64,000 nt of DNA, taken from contig NZ_CP040887.1 in assembly GCF_006337125.1 (NCBI RefSeq), positions 2,914,001 through 2,978,000 of the forward strand, read 5' to 3'. The position numbers and the translations under genes were made by a program. The notes below the pieces were generated by a model. That model worked only from the letters and a program-made list of their open reading frames with translations. It made no database searches and was not told the DNA's origin. This document shows, piece by piece, positions 34,930 to 42,747 of this stretch. How positions within the stretch are numbered: position 1 is the stretch's first letter; each line of letters starts with the position of its first letter. The DNA is from Serinicoccus chungangensis. Lineage in GTDB: Bacteria; Actinomycetota; Actinomycetes; Actinomycetales; Dermatophilaceae.

Positions 34930-36256
34930 CGGGGAGTCCTTCCTCGCGGGCGGGAGCACGGTGGACCGAGAGGGCCGGGTCGGCGGTGAGCACCGGGTCG
35001 GGAGCCAGCCCCGGCGCGGCGGTGAGGCCCGGTGCGGCGGTGGGCGTCGGGGCGGCCGGGAAGGCCGGTGAGGAGCGGACCAGCCTGGCCGCGGAGGTGG
35101 CCACGGTCCGCAGGCCGCCCAGGTCGAGGTCGCCACGGTCGACGCGACGCCCCACGGCGTGGCCCCACCAGCGGCTGATGGCGGTGTCGGTCAGGTCGCG
35201 CTCGCGCAGCAGGTCGGCGGCGCCGACCCGGGCGAGCGCCTCGGCCCGGATGAGCTGCTCGGTGCGCGGGCGCTCCCGCGGCACGAGGAGGGCGGGGACG
35301 TCGGTGGCCAGCGTCTCGGCGACGGTGTTGTAGCCGGCCATGGACACCGAGGCCGCCGCCCGGCGGATGAGCCCGGCCGCGTCGTCCACGCTGCGGACCA
35401 CCCGCGTGCCGCGGGCGGCCTCGCGCTCGACGCTGCGGTGGTCGGCGTCGCTCATCTGCGGGCCGGTGACGAGCAGGTGCCGGTGGCCGGCCGGGACGCG
35501 GGCGCGGGCCGCCGCGAGGCACAGCCGGGTGCCGTCGCTGCCCCCGCCGGCGGTGGTGACGAGGTAGGGCCGGTCCGGCTCGACGTCGGTCGGCTCCTCG
35601 GCCCGCCCGTGGGCGAGGAACCCCTGGTAGCGCACGAGCGGGCCGAGCTCGGGGGGCAGCTCGCCGGAGCGGCGCAGGTCGTGCACGCCGGGGTCGCCGT
35701 AGACCCAGATCTCGTCGTAGATCTGCGCCACCAGGTCAGCGGGGGTCTGGCGCCACTCCGACTCCACCGCCGCGGGGGCGTCGAGGACGTCGCGCAGCCC
35801 CAGCACGAACCGGGTCTGCGGCAGCTCCCGGCGCATGGCCTGCAGTCCGGCGAGCAGCTCGCCGCCGACGCCGAGGGCGTGCCGGTCGACGACGACGAGG
35901 TCGGGGCGGAAGGCGAGCCCGGTGGCGCGCACGATCTCCCCGCGCACCGACAGCACGGTGTCCATCCCCAGGTCGAGGTGGCGGGGCCCGTAGCCGCGCC
36001 GGCCGGCCGCCTTGCCGATCGCCGGGAGGGTGACGACGTCGAAGCCGGCCGGGAGGCTGCGGGCCGCGGCCCCGCCGACACCGTTGAGGAGCAGCCCGGT
36101 GACCGGGCACCCGGTGAGCACCGGCAGGCGCTGCGAGAGCGTGTGCGCGAGCGCCCGGTTGCGCCGGAAGTGGCCCAGCCCCTGGGAGTCGTGGGAGTAG
36201 AACAGCACGCGCAGGGGCGCGCCGCTGCCGGGGACGTGGCTGGTGCGGTGGTCCAT
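34919..36256 (-). CDS. GT28/MurG-like glycosyltransferase (COG4671-like), first gene of the operon
   Basis: A 445-residue protein resembling predicted glycosyltransferases of the MurG/COG4671 group. It opens with VLFYSHDSQGLGHFRRNRAL (about 17-36), a glycine-rich donor fold start; LVTTAGGGSDGTRL and SMAGYNTVAETLATDVPALLV mark the C-terminal nucleotide-sugar domain. The final about 55 residues are Pro/Ala/Thr-rich low complexity. ATG 36256 follows GAGAGGA. The frame can be extended to 36841, but that part is shadow of the response-regulator gene. Candidate operator site B lies 71-95 bp upstream. Product unknown. Confidence 0.8.
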   Translation of the reverse strand: MDHRTSHVPGSGAPLRVLFYSHDSQGLGHFRRNRALAHTLSQRLPVLTGCPVTGLLLNGVGGAAARSLPAGFDVVTLPAIGKAAGRRGYGPRHLDLGMDTVLSVRGEIVRATGLAFRPDLVVVDRHALGVGGELLAGLQAMRRELPQTRFVLGLRDVLDAPAAVESEWRQTPADLVAQIYDEIWVYGDPGVHDLRRSGELPPELGPLVRYQGFLAHGRAEEPTDVEPDRPYLVTTAGGGSDGTRLCLAAARARVPAGHRHLLVTGPQMSDADHRSVEREAARGTRVVRSVDDAAGLIRRAAASVSMAGYNTVAETLATDVPALLVPRERPRTEQLIRAEALARVGAADLLRERDLTDTAISRWWGHAVGRRVDRGDLDLGGLRTVATSAARLVRSSPAFPAAPTPTAAPGLTAAPGLAPDPVLTADPALSVHRAPAREEGLPVAV

Positions 36257-36326
36257 GTCGTCCTCTCCCGCCCGACCGGGTGCCGGTGCGTGGAGACGAG
36301 TGAACACGGGCGGGATGAGGGGTGGA

Positions 36327-36351
36327 TGACACGTCCATGAGACGGCTCTCA
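36327..36351. promoter_or_regulatory. Candidate response-regulator site B
   Basis: TGACACGTCCA (36327-36337) followed directly by TGAGACGGCTC (36338-36348) and TCA. The 25 bp match site A (27600-27624) at 21 positions and keep the 11-bp spacing and the inverted TGAGA-N4-TCTCA. It is positioned between the response-regulator stop and the first glycosyltransferase gene, as expected for a target of that regulator. Confidence 0.55.
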
Positions 36352-36399
36352 TGCACGGTGACCAGCCCTGACGCCGCGACCCGCGGCGTCGGTGGGACG

Positions 36400-37074
36400 T
36401 CAGCGCTCGAAGCGGTAGCCGACCCCCCGGACCGTGCTGATGCGCTCGGCGCCGACCTTGGCGCGCAGGTAGCGGATGTAGACGTCGACGACGTTGGAGC
36501 TGCCGGTGACCTCGAAGCCCCACACCCGGTCCAGCAGCTGGTCCCGGCTCAGCACCTGGCCCGCGTGGTCCATGAGCTCGCGGGCCAGGGTGAACTCCCG
36601 CGCGGACAGCTCGACCGGCTCGCCGTCGACGTGCACCGTGCGGGCCGGGATGTCCAGGCGCACCCCACCCACCTCGAGGACGTCCTCCGTGCGACCGCCG
36701 GCCAGCGCCTCGGCGTGCTGGCGCAGCCGGAGCTTGACCCGGGCGCGCAGCTCCTCGACCCGGAAGGGCTTGGCGAGGTAGTCCTCGGCCCCGCTCTCCA
36801 GACCGTGCACCGTGTCCTCGACCGAGTCGCGGGCCGTGCACATGATGACCGGCACCGGCTCGTCCATGGTCCGCAGCATGCGCAGGACGGTGAACCCGTC
36901 CATCTTCGGCAGCCCCACGTCGAGCACCACGAGGTCGACCTGCCCGCCGCTGGCCGCCTCGAGGGCGGCGATCCCGTCGGTGACGACGGTGGTGCGGTGG
37001 CCGTCGGCCCGCAGCCCCCGGTCGACGACCCGCGCGATCCCCTCCTCGTCCTCCGCGATCAGGATGTGCGCCAT
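36400..37074 (-). CDS. OmpR-family response regulator
   Basis: A 224-residue regulator with a receiver domain (acidic pair near 8-11, phospho-acceptor Asp52 in VLDVGLPKMDG, Lys102 in LAKPF) and a winged-helix DNA-binding domain ending VVDVYIRYLRAKVGAERIST then VRGVGYRFER. ATG 37074 is 10 bp after the histidine kinase stop. The gene is immediately upstream of the glycosyltransferase/ABC/kinase operon on the same strand. The 11-bp-spaced repeats at 36327 and 27600 are plausible binding sites. Actinobacterial MprA-like regulators are the closest general type, but orthology is not established. Confidence 0.92.
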   Translation of the reverse strand: MAHILIAEDEEGIARVVDRGLRADGHRTTVVTDGIAALEAASGGQVDLVVLDVGLPKMDGFTVLRMLRTMDEPVPVIMCTARDSVEDTVHGLESGAEDYLAKPFRVEELRARVKLRLRQHAEALAGGRTEDVLEVGGVRLDIPARTVHVDGEPVELSAREFTLARELMDHAGQVLSRDQLLDRVWGFEVTGSSNVVDVYIRYLRAKVGAERISTVRGVGYRFER

Positions 37075-37084
37075 GAGGGGCAGG

Positions 37085-38617
37085 CTACCCGGCGGTGCGG
37101 ACCGGCTCCTCCCGCGCGGCCGGGGGCCGACCCCGGGCCGGGTCGTCGGCGCCACCGGCCGGGATCCACACGGTGAAGCGCGACCCCAGCCCCTCGACCG
37201 ACTCCACCCCGACCGCACCGCCGTGCGCGTCGGCGATGGCCTGGACGATCGCCAGCCCCAGGCCGCTCCCGTCGACGTGGGTGGCGGACTCGGCCCGGCC
37301 GAAGCGCTCGAAGACCCGCTCCTGCTCGCTCTCGGGGATGCCGGTGCCGTGGTCGGAGACGCTCAGCACCAGGTAGCGGGAGGAAGGTCGGGCACCCAGC
37401 TCCTGGGCCCGCCACACCTGGGGGTCCTCGTCCTGCGCCCAGTCCGTCGCCAGCTCGACCGCTGACCCCTCGTCGCTGAACTTCACCGCGTTGGCCGCCA
37501 GCTGGACCACGGCCTGGATGACCCGCTGCCGGTCGAGGACGACCGCGCCCTCGGCGTGCGCGGCGAGCTGCCACTGCCGCGGGCCGAGGGCGGTGATCCG
37601 CTCCATGCACTCGACGGCCAGCTCGGTGACGTCCGTGGTGCCGGGCCGGAGGAAGTCCTGCCGCTGCGCGCGGGCCAGCATGAGCAGGTCGTCGACCAGC
37701 CGCTGCATGCGGTCGACCTCGTCGAGCATGAGGGTGCGCGTCGCGGCGACGTCCTCGGGGTCCTGCGGGCGGAGCAGCTCGGCGTTGCCGCGCAGGATGG
37801 TCAGCGGGGTCCGCAGCTCGTGGGCCGCGTCGTCGAGGAACTGCCGCTGCAGCCGGACCCCGTCCTCGATGCGGTCCAGCATGGCGTTGAAACGGTGGGC
37901 CAGGTCGACGATGTCGGTCTCGCCCGACACCTCGACCCGTCGCGACAGGTCCTCGGTGCTGATCTGGGCGGTGGCGTCCTGCAGCTCGCGCAGCGGGCGC
38001 AGCAGCCGGCCGAGGACGACGTCGGCCAGCGCGCCGACGACCAGCAGCGAGACCAGGCCGACGCCGGCGTAGGTCCAGACGCGGCGCCACACTTGCCCGG
38101 CCAAGGTGCCCGAGTCGATGGCGACGACGAAGGTGCCCGTCCGCTCCTCCTCCGGCAGCCGGACGTCGGCCACGATCACCGTGAGCGTGGTGCCCTGCGT
38201 GTCGACGGTGTCGATGACCGCCCGGCCCGGCTCGAGCGGAGTGCTGTCGATGAGCGCGAGCACGTCGGGGTGGTCGACCGCGAAGTCGCGCTCGCCGACG
38301 CTCTGGTACTCCGGCTGGCCGTCGATGAGGGCCAGGAACGCCTCGTCGGGGCTGGCGATCGAGGTCCCGAGGAAGGAGAAGAAGAGGGCGTCGGCGTCGG
38401 TGAACGGCTCGTCGTCCAGCTGCGGACCCGACCGGGCGAGCGCGGTGACCTCCTGGATCTCCTGCTCGAGCTCGGCCCGGACGCGTTCGTCGAGGGAGCG
38501 GAACTGCACGGCGAAGGCGATCATCCCGGTGAGGGCGATGACCAGCGCCGTCATACTCACCATCATCACGAGCAACCGGCGGCGGACCGTCCAGCCGCGG
38601 CGGGCGGTGTCGCTCAC
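37085..38617 (-). CDS. Membrane sensor histidine kinase
   Basis: A 510-residue sensor with two membrane helices (about 12-36 and 185-207) flanking an extracytoplasmic domain of about 145 residues. A HAMP domain (about 208-258) and the HisKA region FLDDAAHELRTPLT, with the phospho-acceptor His near 263, follow. The HATPase domain has N-box QLAANAVKFSDEG, G1 SDHGTGIP and G2 GSGLGLAIV. A Pro/Arg-rich tail follows. The signal is unknown; an envelope cue fits the downstream glycan genes. GTG 38617 is the first start. It is transcribed with the response regulator. Confidence 0.92.
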   Translation of the reverse strand: MSDTARRGWTVRRRLLVMMVSMTALVIALTGMIAFAVQFRSLDERVRAELEQEIQEVTALARSGPQLDDEPFTDADALFFSFLGTSIASPDEAFLALIDGQPEYQSVGERDFAVDHPDVLALIDSTPLEPGRAVIDTVDTQGTTLTVIVADVRLPEEERTGTFVVAIDSGTLAGQVWRRVWTYAGVGLVSLLVVGALADVVLGRLLRPLRELQDATAQISTEDLSRRVEVSGETDIVDLAHRFNAMLDRIEDGVRLQRQFLDDAAHELRTPLTILRGNAELLRPQDPEDVAATRTLMLDEVDRMQRLVDDLLMLARAQRQDFLRPGTTDVTELAVECMERITALGPRQWQLAAHAEGAVVLDRQRVIQAVVQLAANAVKFSDEGSAVELATDWAQDEDPQVWRAQELGARPSSRYLVLSVSDHGTGIPESEQERVFERFGRAESATHVDGSGLGLAIVQAIADAHGGAVGVESVEGLGSRFTVWIPAGGADDPARGRPPAAREEPVRTAG

Positions 38618-38657
38618 GGCCAGCCGCCGTCACAACGGTGCGGGGCGTGGGCCGGGC

Positions 38658-39710
38658 TCACGGGCCCGCCCCGTCGGCGAGGAGCGCGAAGGACACCAGC
38701 CAGTGCGTGGCCATGAAGTCGCCGTCGGTGATCTGCACCAGCACCGCGCCCTCCTGCTCACCGGCGGCCCGCCTCAGCCGGTCGGCGGCGGGCTCCGGCA
38801 CCCAGGGTGCCAGAGACCGCAGCGCCCACGCCCGCGACAGCGCGAGCCCGAGCAGGTGGGCGCCCTGGCCGTCGGTCGGGTCGAGCACCTGCGGCACCTC
38901 GAGCAGGTGGGCGTGCGCCCCCTCGCCCAGCCCGGGCAGGACGCGGCCCAGCCAGGCGGCACCGTCGGCCCGCCCGAGCACCTCGGTCATGAGCAGCGCC
39001 TCGGTGAGCGCCGGGGAGAGGAAGTCCGAGCCGCCCGGCTCGGTCCCGGTCGGGGCCGGCCCGTCCTCGCCGAACCAGCGGACGGCCGCCTCCCCGCACG
39101 CCCGCACGACGTCCTCCCGCCCCAGGCGCCGGTAGGCGTCGCGCAGCAGCAGGAGCGCGAAGGCGTCGTTCTGGTGCTTGCCGTGGCGCACGGGGTAGCC
39201 CTGCCGCGGCAGGTGCGCCAGCACCCGCTCGGCGAGCAGGTCCGCGAGCGGGGCCAGGGCCCTCGCCCAGCCCTCCGCCTCAGGGACGCTCGCCACCGCC
39301 GCGTCTGCCGCGGCGGCCAGCTGCGCCGCCCACGCCCAGCCGTAGGGGCGCTCGTAGCCGGGTCGGGCCCGCAGGTAGTCGACCTCGGTCGCCAGGTGCT
39401 CCTCGATGAGCCGCTCGGACAGCAGCGACCGGGCGGCGACGCGCTCGGTCTCGCCGAGCGCGTCGGCATACCTCGTGAGGAGGGTGACCAGCGACCACTG
39501 CATGTGCACGCACGAGTGCCAGTCGAGCGCGCCGTGGAAGGCGGGGTGCAGGCGCGACGGCGTGACGTCGGTGTCGCCCGGCCCGAGGACGACGTGGCCC
39601 GGCGCCCAGGGGTATGCCGTGCCGATCACCTCGCGCGCGATGCGGCTCCAGGCGCGGGCGTGCGGGTGCGCGGCGGGGCGGTGGTCGCGGCGTGGTGCGT
39701 CGGGGGTCAC
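38658..39710 (-). CDS. DUF2891 protein
   Basis: A 350-residue protein of the DUF2891 family. HPAFHGALDWHSCVHMQWSL (about 54-73), ERPYGWAWAAQL, GKHQNDAFALLL, GGSDFLSPALTEALLM, HLLGLALSRAWAL and the C-terminal THWLVSFALL are the conserved blocks. The multiple Trp/His and alternating helices suggest an alpha/alpha-toroid fold like glycoside hydrolases or lyases, but no activity is known to me. GTG 39710 was selected; an upstream extension to 39737 runs into the promoter of the divergent thioesterase gene. Confidence 0.8.
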   Translation of the reverse strand: MTPDAPRRDHRPAAHPHARAWSRIAREVIGTAYPWAPGHVVLGPGDTDVTPSRLHPAFHGALDWHSCVHMQWSLVTLLTRYADALGETERVAARSLLSERLIEEHLATEVDYLRARPGYERPYGWAWAAQLAAAADAAVASVPEAEGWARALAPLADLLAERVLAHLPRQGYPVRHGKHQNDAFALLLLRDAYRRLGREDVVRACGEAAVRWFGEDGPAPTGTEPGGSDFLSPALTEALLMTEVLGRADGAAWLGRVLPGLGEGAHAHLLEVPQVLDPTDGQGAHLLGLALSRAWALRSLAPWVPEPAADRLRRAAGEQEGAVLVQITDGDFMATHWLVSFALLADGAGP

Positions 39711-39721
39711 GGGTCCATTAC

Positions 39722-39727
39722 TACACT
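39722..39727 (+). promoter_or_regulatory. Putative -10 box (TACACT), leaderless start of the thioesterase gene
   Basis: TACACT ends 8 nt before the ATG at 39736, without an SD. The divergent DUF2891 start is only 12 bp away on the other side. Confidence 0.42.
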
Positions 39728-39735
39728 CGCGCCTC

Positions 39736-40527
39736 ATGACGGCTGACGCGCGGCACTACTTCACGGCGCTGGGCGAGGGCAGGTACCAGCCGACCGAGCA
39801 CGTGCAGGGCGCGTGGTCGCCGGAGGAGCAGCACGTCGCCCCGGTCATCGGGCTGCTGCTGCACACGCTGGAGCACCAGCACCCGCGCGAGGACCTGCAG
39901 TGGGCGCGGCTGAGCGTCGACATCCTCGGCTTCATCCGGCGCGAGGAGATGCGGGTCACCACCCGGGTGCTGCGCCCGGGGCGGACCATCGAGCTGCTCG
40001 AGGCCAGCGTGGAGATCGGCGGCCGGGACGCCGTGCGGCTCACCGCCTGGCGGCTCATGACCAGCGACACCACCGCGGTGGCCGGTCAGGAGCACGCGCA
40101 GATGCCCGCACCCTCGGAGCTGGATCCCTGGCACGGCATGGACCACTGGGACGGCGGCTTCATCGCCAGCCTGGACTTCCGCTCGGTGCCCGGGTCGCGG
40201 GCCGGGCGGGGACGGACCTGGGTCCGCACCGACGTGCTGCTCGTCGGCGGCCGCGAGGACGAGCAGGCCTCGGCGCTGGCGTCGTGGGTGGGGCTGCTGG
40301 ACACCGCCAACGGCACGGCCGGGCGGGAGGCTCCGCACGACTGGCTCTTCCCCAACGTCGACCTCACCCTGCACCTGCACCGGGTCCCGGAGGGCCCCTG
40401 GGTGGGGCTGGACACCCGGGTCTCGTGGGGCCCGACGGGCATCGGGCAGACCGCCTCGGTGGTGCACGACGAGCAGGGTCCGGTGGGCACCCTGGTGCAG
40501 GCACTCACCCTGCGGCCCGGGCACTGA
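39736..40527 (+). CDS. Acyl-CoA thioesterase family (double hot-dog) protein
   Basis: A 263-residue protein with the tandem hot-dog layout of the TesB-like/4HBT_3 thioesterase family. The N-terminal hot dog runs from about 20 to 110 (HVAPVIGLLLHTLEHQ, then SVDILGFIRREEMRVTTRVL). The C-terminal half has DVLLVGGREDEQASALASWV and HDWLFPNVDLTLHLHRVPEG, typical of actinobacterial acyl-CoA thioesterases. Asp/Thr catalytic positions cannot be assigned with certainty. It probably hydrolyses an acyl-CoA in the cytoplasm. It is monocistronic and converges on the lipoprotein gene. Confidence 0.8.
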   Translation: MTADARHYFTALGEGRYQPTEHVQGAWSPEEQHVAPVIGLLLHTLEHQHPREDLQWARLSVDILGFIRREEMRVTTRVLRPGRTIELLEASVEIGGRDAVRLTAWRLMTSDTTAVAGQEHAQMPAPSELDPWHGMDHWDGGFIASLDFRSVPGSRAGRGRTWVRTDVLLVGGREDEQASALASWVGLLDTANGTAGREAPHDWLFPNVDLTLHLHRVPEGPWVGLDTRVSWGPTGIGQTASVVHDEQGPVGTLVQALTLRPGH

Positions 40528-40534
40528 GCGGCCG

Positions 40535-41131
40535 TCAGCGGTCGGTGACCGGGCCCCCGGAGGACTGCGAGGTGGCCGGGCCGACCGGCTGCGCGCAGTA
40601 GGAGAAGGGCTTGCCGTCGGCCGCGTGGTAGCTGGCGTAGGACCCGTCGACCTCGAGGACGAGCTGGTGACCGGGGACGAGCGCCTGGGTGTACATCATC
40701 CCCGGCTTCGGGCAGCCGATCGAGCCGTCGCTCCAGGTGACGTCGGCGTAGCCGGCGACGGTCACCGCCTCGGGCTCGACCCCGGTCCGCTGCGCCTCGG
40801 CCTCGATCGCCTCCTGCACGTCGGGGCGCTGGACGACCGCGTCGGGCACGGGGCCGAGGGGCAGCGAGACGTCACCGCCGCCCGGGGCGATCTGGGTCTG
40901 GGTCGGCCTGTCGCCGACCCCGGGCTCGCCGGTGCTCATGCTGGGGTCCTCGCTCTCGTCGGCGCCGCTGCCGGTGTCCTCGTCACCGGCACCTCCGCCA
41001 CCCGCGTCATCGCTCTGCGTGGGGGTGGCCGCCTGCTCTCCCTCGGTGCCGCCGGCGTCCCCGCAGGCGGAGAGCAGGGCGGCGAGGCTGAGGGTGGTGA
41101 CGGCGAGGATGGGTCGGCGGTTGCGGGTCAT
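40535..41131 (-). CDS. Conserved hypothetical lipoprotein
   Basis: A 198-residue exported lipoprotein. Signal peptide MTRNRRPILAVTTLSLAALL ends in lipobox LLSAC with Cys23. A Gly/Asp/Glu-rich spacer (to about 75) leads to a compact domain at about 90-180 with VTVAGYADVTWSDGSIGCPK, PGMMYTQALVPGHQLVLEVD and FSYCAQP. Two Cys (in GCPKPG and SYCAQP) may form a disulfide. I know this pattern from hypothetical lipoproteins in many bacteria, but not a function. SD GGAGGTGT precedes ATG 41131. A CRP/GlxR-like site lies 225 bp upstream. Confidence 0.75.
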   Translation of the reverse strand: MTRNRRPILAVTTLSLAALLSACGDAGGTEGEQAATPTQSDDAGGGGAGDEDTGSGADESEDPSMSTGEPGVGDRPTQTQIAPGGGDVSLPLGPVPDAVVQRPDVQEAIEAEAQRTGVEPEAVTVAGYADVTWSDGSIGCPKPGMMYTQALVPGHQLVLEVDGSYASYHAADGKPFSYCAQPVGPATSQSSGGPVTDR

Positions 41132-41208
41132 CGGGTGACACCTCCAGGTAGCGTCCCCGCCAGTCTAGGTCCGGAGGGCTGCCGCCACGCGCCGATGAGG
41201 GTATGGAG

Positions 41209-41242
41209 GGTGGGGCGCCGGTCCCTGAACCGGCGCCCCACC
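41209..41242. terminator. Perfect 14-bp hairpin between the lipoprotein and metZ genes
   Basis: GGTGGGGCGCCGGT (41209-41222) pairs perfectly with ACCGGCGCCCCACC (41229-41242) across a 6-nt loop. No T-tract follows on either strand. Located 177 bp beyond the metZ stop and 78 bp before the lipoprotein start, it most likely ends metZ transcription. Confidence 0.55.
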
Positions 41243-41355
41243 ATCCGTCTCCCCACCGTCCCGCGTGCTGCGGCCCCCACGACGGGGTTGCGTCGGCTGT
41301 CCCGAACCGACACTCCCTAGACGTCCCTCAGAGCGGGATCGTTGCATCCTGATAC

Positions 41356-41371
41356 TGTGATCCGCGTCACA
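41356..41371. promoter_or_regulatory. CRP/GlxR-type operator
   Basis: TGTGATCCGCGTCACA is a perfect TGTGA-N6-TCACA palindrome, the consensus for CRP and the actinobacterial homologue GlxR. It lies 47 bp beyond... that is, 48 bp downstream of the metZ stop side (41419) and 225 bp upstream of the lipoprotein start; the lipoprotein gene is the only gene it could serve as an upstream element. Confidence 0.5.
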
Positions 41372-41418
41372 CCTGCGTCATCGGGCCCGCGAGGGCGCAC
41401 GGGAGGGCGGCCGGCTGC

Positions 41419-42609
41419 TCAGCCGAAGGCCGCGACGAGGCCCCGCTCGAGGTCCTCCCGCAGGTCCTCGAGGTCCTCGAGCCCGACCGAGAGCCGGATG
41501 GTGCCGCCGGTGATGCCGGCCGCCAGCCGCGCCGGCTCGGGCAGCCGCTTGTGCGTCGTGGTCGCCGGGTGGGTGGTGAGCGACTTGGCGTCGCCGAGGT
41601 TGTTGGAGATGTCGACGACCTGCAGGGCGTTCATGAAGGCGAAGGCCTCCTGCTGACCGCCGTCCAGGGTGAAGGTGACGACCGTGCCGCCGCCGGTCAT
41701 CTGCCGCCGGGCCAGGTCGGCCTGCGGGTGCGACTCCAGCCAGGGGTGGAAGACCCGGGCCACCCGCGGGTCGCCCTCCAGGTGGCGGGCCAGCTCGAGG
41801 GCGCTGGCTGCCTGCCGCTCGACGCGCAGCGTGAGCGTCTCGAGCCCCTTGATCGTCACCCAGGCGTTGAAGGGCGACATCGCCGGCCCGGTGTGCCGCA
41901 GCAGCGTCTGGATCGGCCCGCCGACGAGCTCGGTGGGGCCCAGGATCATCCCGCCCATGACGCGGCCCTGGCCGTCGATGTGCTTGGTGGTGGAGTAGAC
42001 GACGATGTCGGCCCCGTGGTCCAGGGGCCGGGAGAAGACCGGGGTCCCGAAGACGTTGTCCACCACGACGACCGCGCCGGCGGCGTGCGCCAGCTCGCTC
42101 ACCGCCGCGATGTCGACGATCTCCTGGGTGGGGTTGCTCGGCGTCTCGAAGAAGACGGCCGCCGCCGGGGTCTCGAGCGCCCGCGCCCAGTCGTCCAGGT
42201 CGGTCCCGTCGACGAAGGTGCTCTCCACACCCCAGCGGCGCAGCACCTCGTCGATGATGACGAAGCACGAGCCGAAGAGCGACCGGCTCGCGACGACGCG
42301 GTCGCCCGCGGCGCAGATCCCGCCGAGCGCGGTGAAGACGGCGGACATCCCCGAGGCCGTCGCCTGGGCCGCCTCCGCCCCGTGCAGCAGCCGCATCCGC
42401 TCCTCCAGCATCGCGACGGTGGGGTTGCCGTAGCGGCTGTAGACGAAGCGCTCGATCTCGTCGTTGAAGGCGGCCTGGGCCTCCTCGGCGCTGCCGTAGA
42501 CGTAGCCGGAGGTCGGGTAGAGCGCCTCGGAGGTCTCGTCGAAGGAGCTGCGCAGGAGCCCGCCCCGCACCGCGAGCGTGTCCGGCCGCCAGTTGTCAGG
42601 GGTGTCCAT
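41419..42609 (-). CDS. metZ: O-succinylhomoserine sulfhydrylase (Cys/Met metabolism PLP enzyme)
   Basis: A 396-residue enzyme of the Cys/Met-metabolism PLP family. The PLP lysine is in VVYSTTKHIDGQGRVMGGMI (about 202-221). TSGYVYGSAEEAQAAF, YSRYGNPTVAMLEERM, ETPSNPTQEIVDI and the C-terminal SLTTHPATTTH are typical of MetZ. It would make homocysteine from O-succinylhomoserine and sulfide. Cystathionine gamma-synthase is the alternative, but the motif set fits MetZ better. ATG 42609 lies 8 nt after TAGATT, so the mRNA is likely leaderless; a longer frame to 42711 is rejected. No S-adenosylmethionine riboswitch was recognised upstream. Confidence 0.87.
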   Translation of the reverse strand: MDTPDNWRPDTLAVRGGLLRSSFDETSEALYPTSGYVYGSAEEAQAAFNDEIERFVYSRYGNPTVAMLEERMRLLHGAEAAQATASGMSAVFTALGGICAAGDRVVASRSLFGSCFVIIDEVLRRWGVESTFVDGTDLDDWARALETPAAAVFFETPSNPTQEIVDIAAVSELAHAAGAVVVVDNVFGTPVFSRPLDHGADIVVYSTTKHIDGQGRVMGGMILGPTELVGGPIQTLLRHTGPAMSPFNAWVTIKGLETLTLRVERQAASALELARHLEGDPRVARVFHPWLESHPQADLARRQMTGGGTVVTFTLDGGQQEAFAFMNALQVVDISNNLGDAKSLTTHPATTTHKRLPEPARLAAGITGGTIRLSVGLEDLEDLREDLERGLVAAFG

Positions 42610-42617
42610 GGGGCACC

Positions 42618-42623
42618 AATCTA
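42618..42623 (-). promoter_or_regulatory. Putative -10 box (TAGATT), leaderless start of metZ
   Basis: On the minus strand TAGATT is followed by 8 nt (GGTGCCCC) and the ATG at 42609. No SD is visible. Confidence 0.42.
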
Positions 42624-42747
42624 GATCGCGACGGCCGGGTTCCCCGCATCGACACCACCCCGGACGGTATGCAGTTTCTTCCGGCACCACGCCACCTCGT
42701 CCGGGCTCCACGCAGGTCGTGCGGACGACAGGGGTCTGAGCGACAGA

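Noticed and set aside
34919..36841. Extending the first glycosyltransferase gene to 36841
   Set aside because: The extra about 195 codons lie opposite in frame to the response-regulator gene and have no domain; ATG 36256 has an SD.
42610..42747. S-adenosylmethionine riboswitch before metZ
   Set aside because: None of the conserved SAM aptamer blocks is visible, and a TAGATT box 8 nt before ATG leaves no leader.
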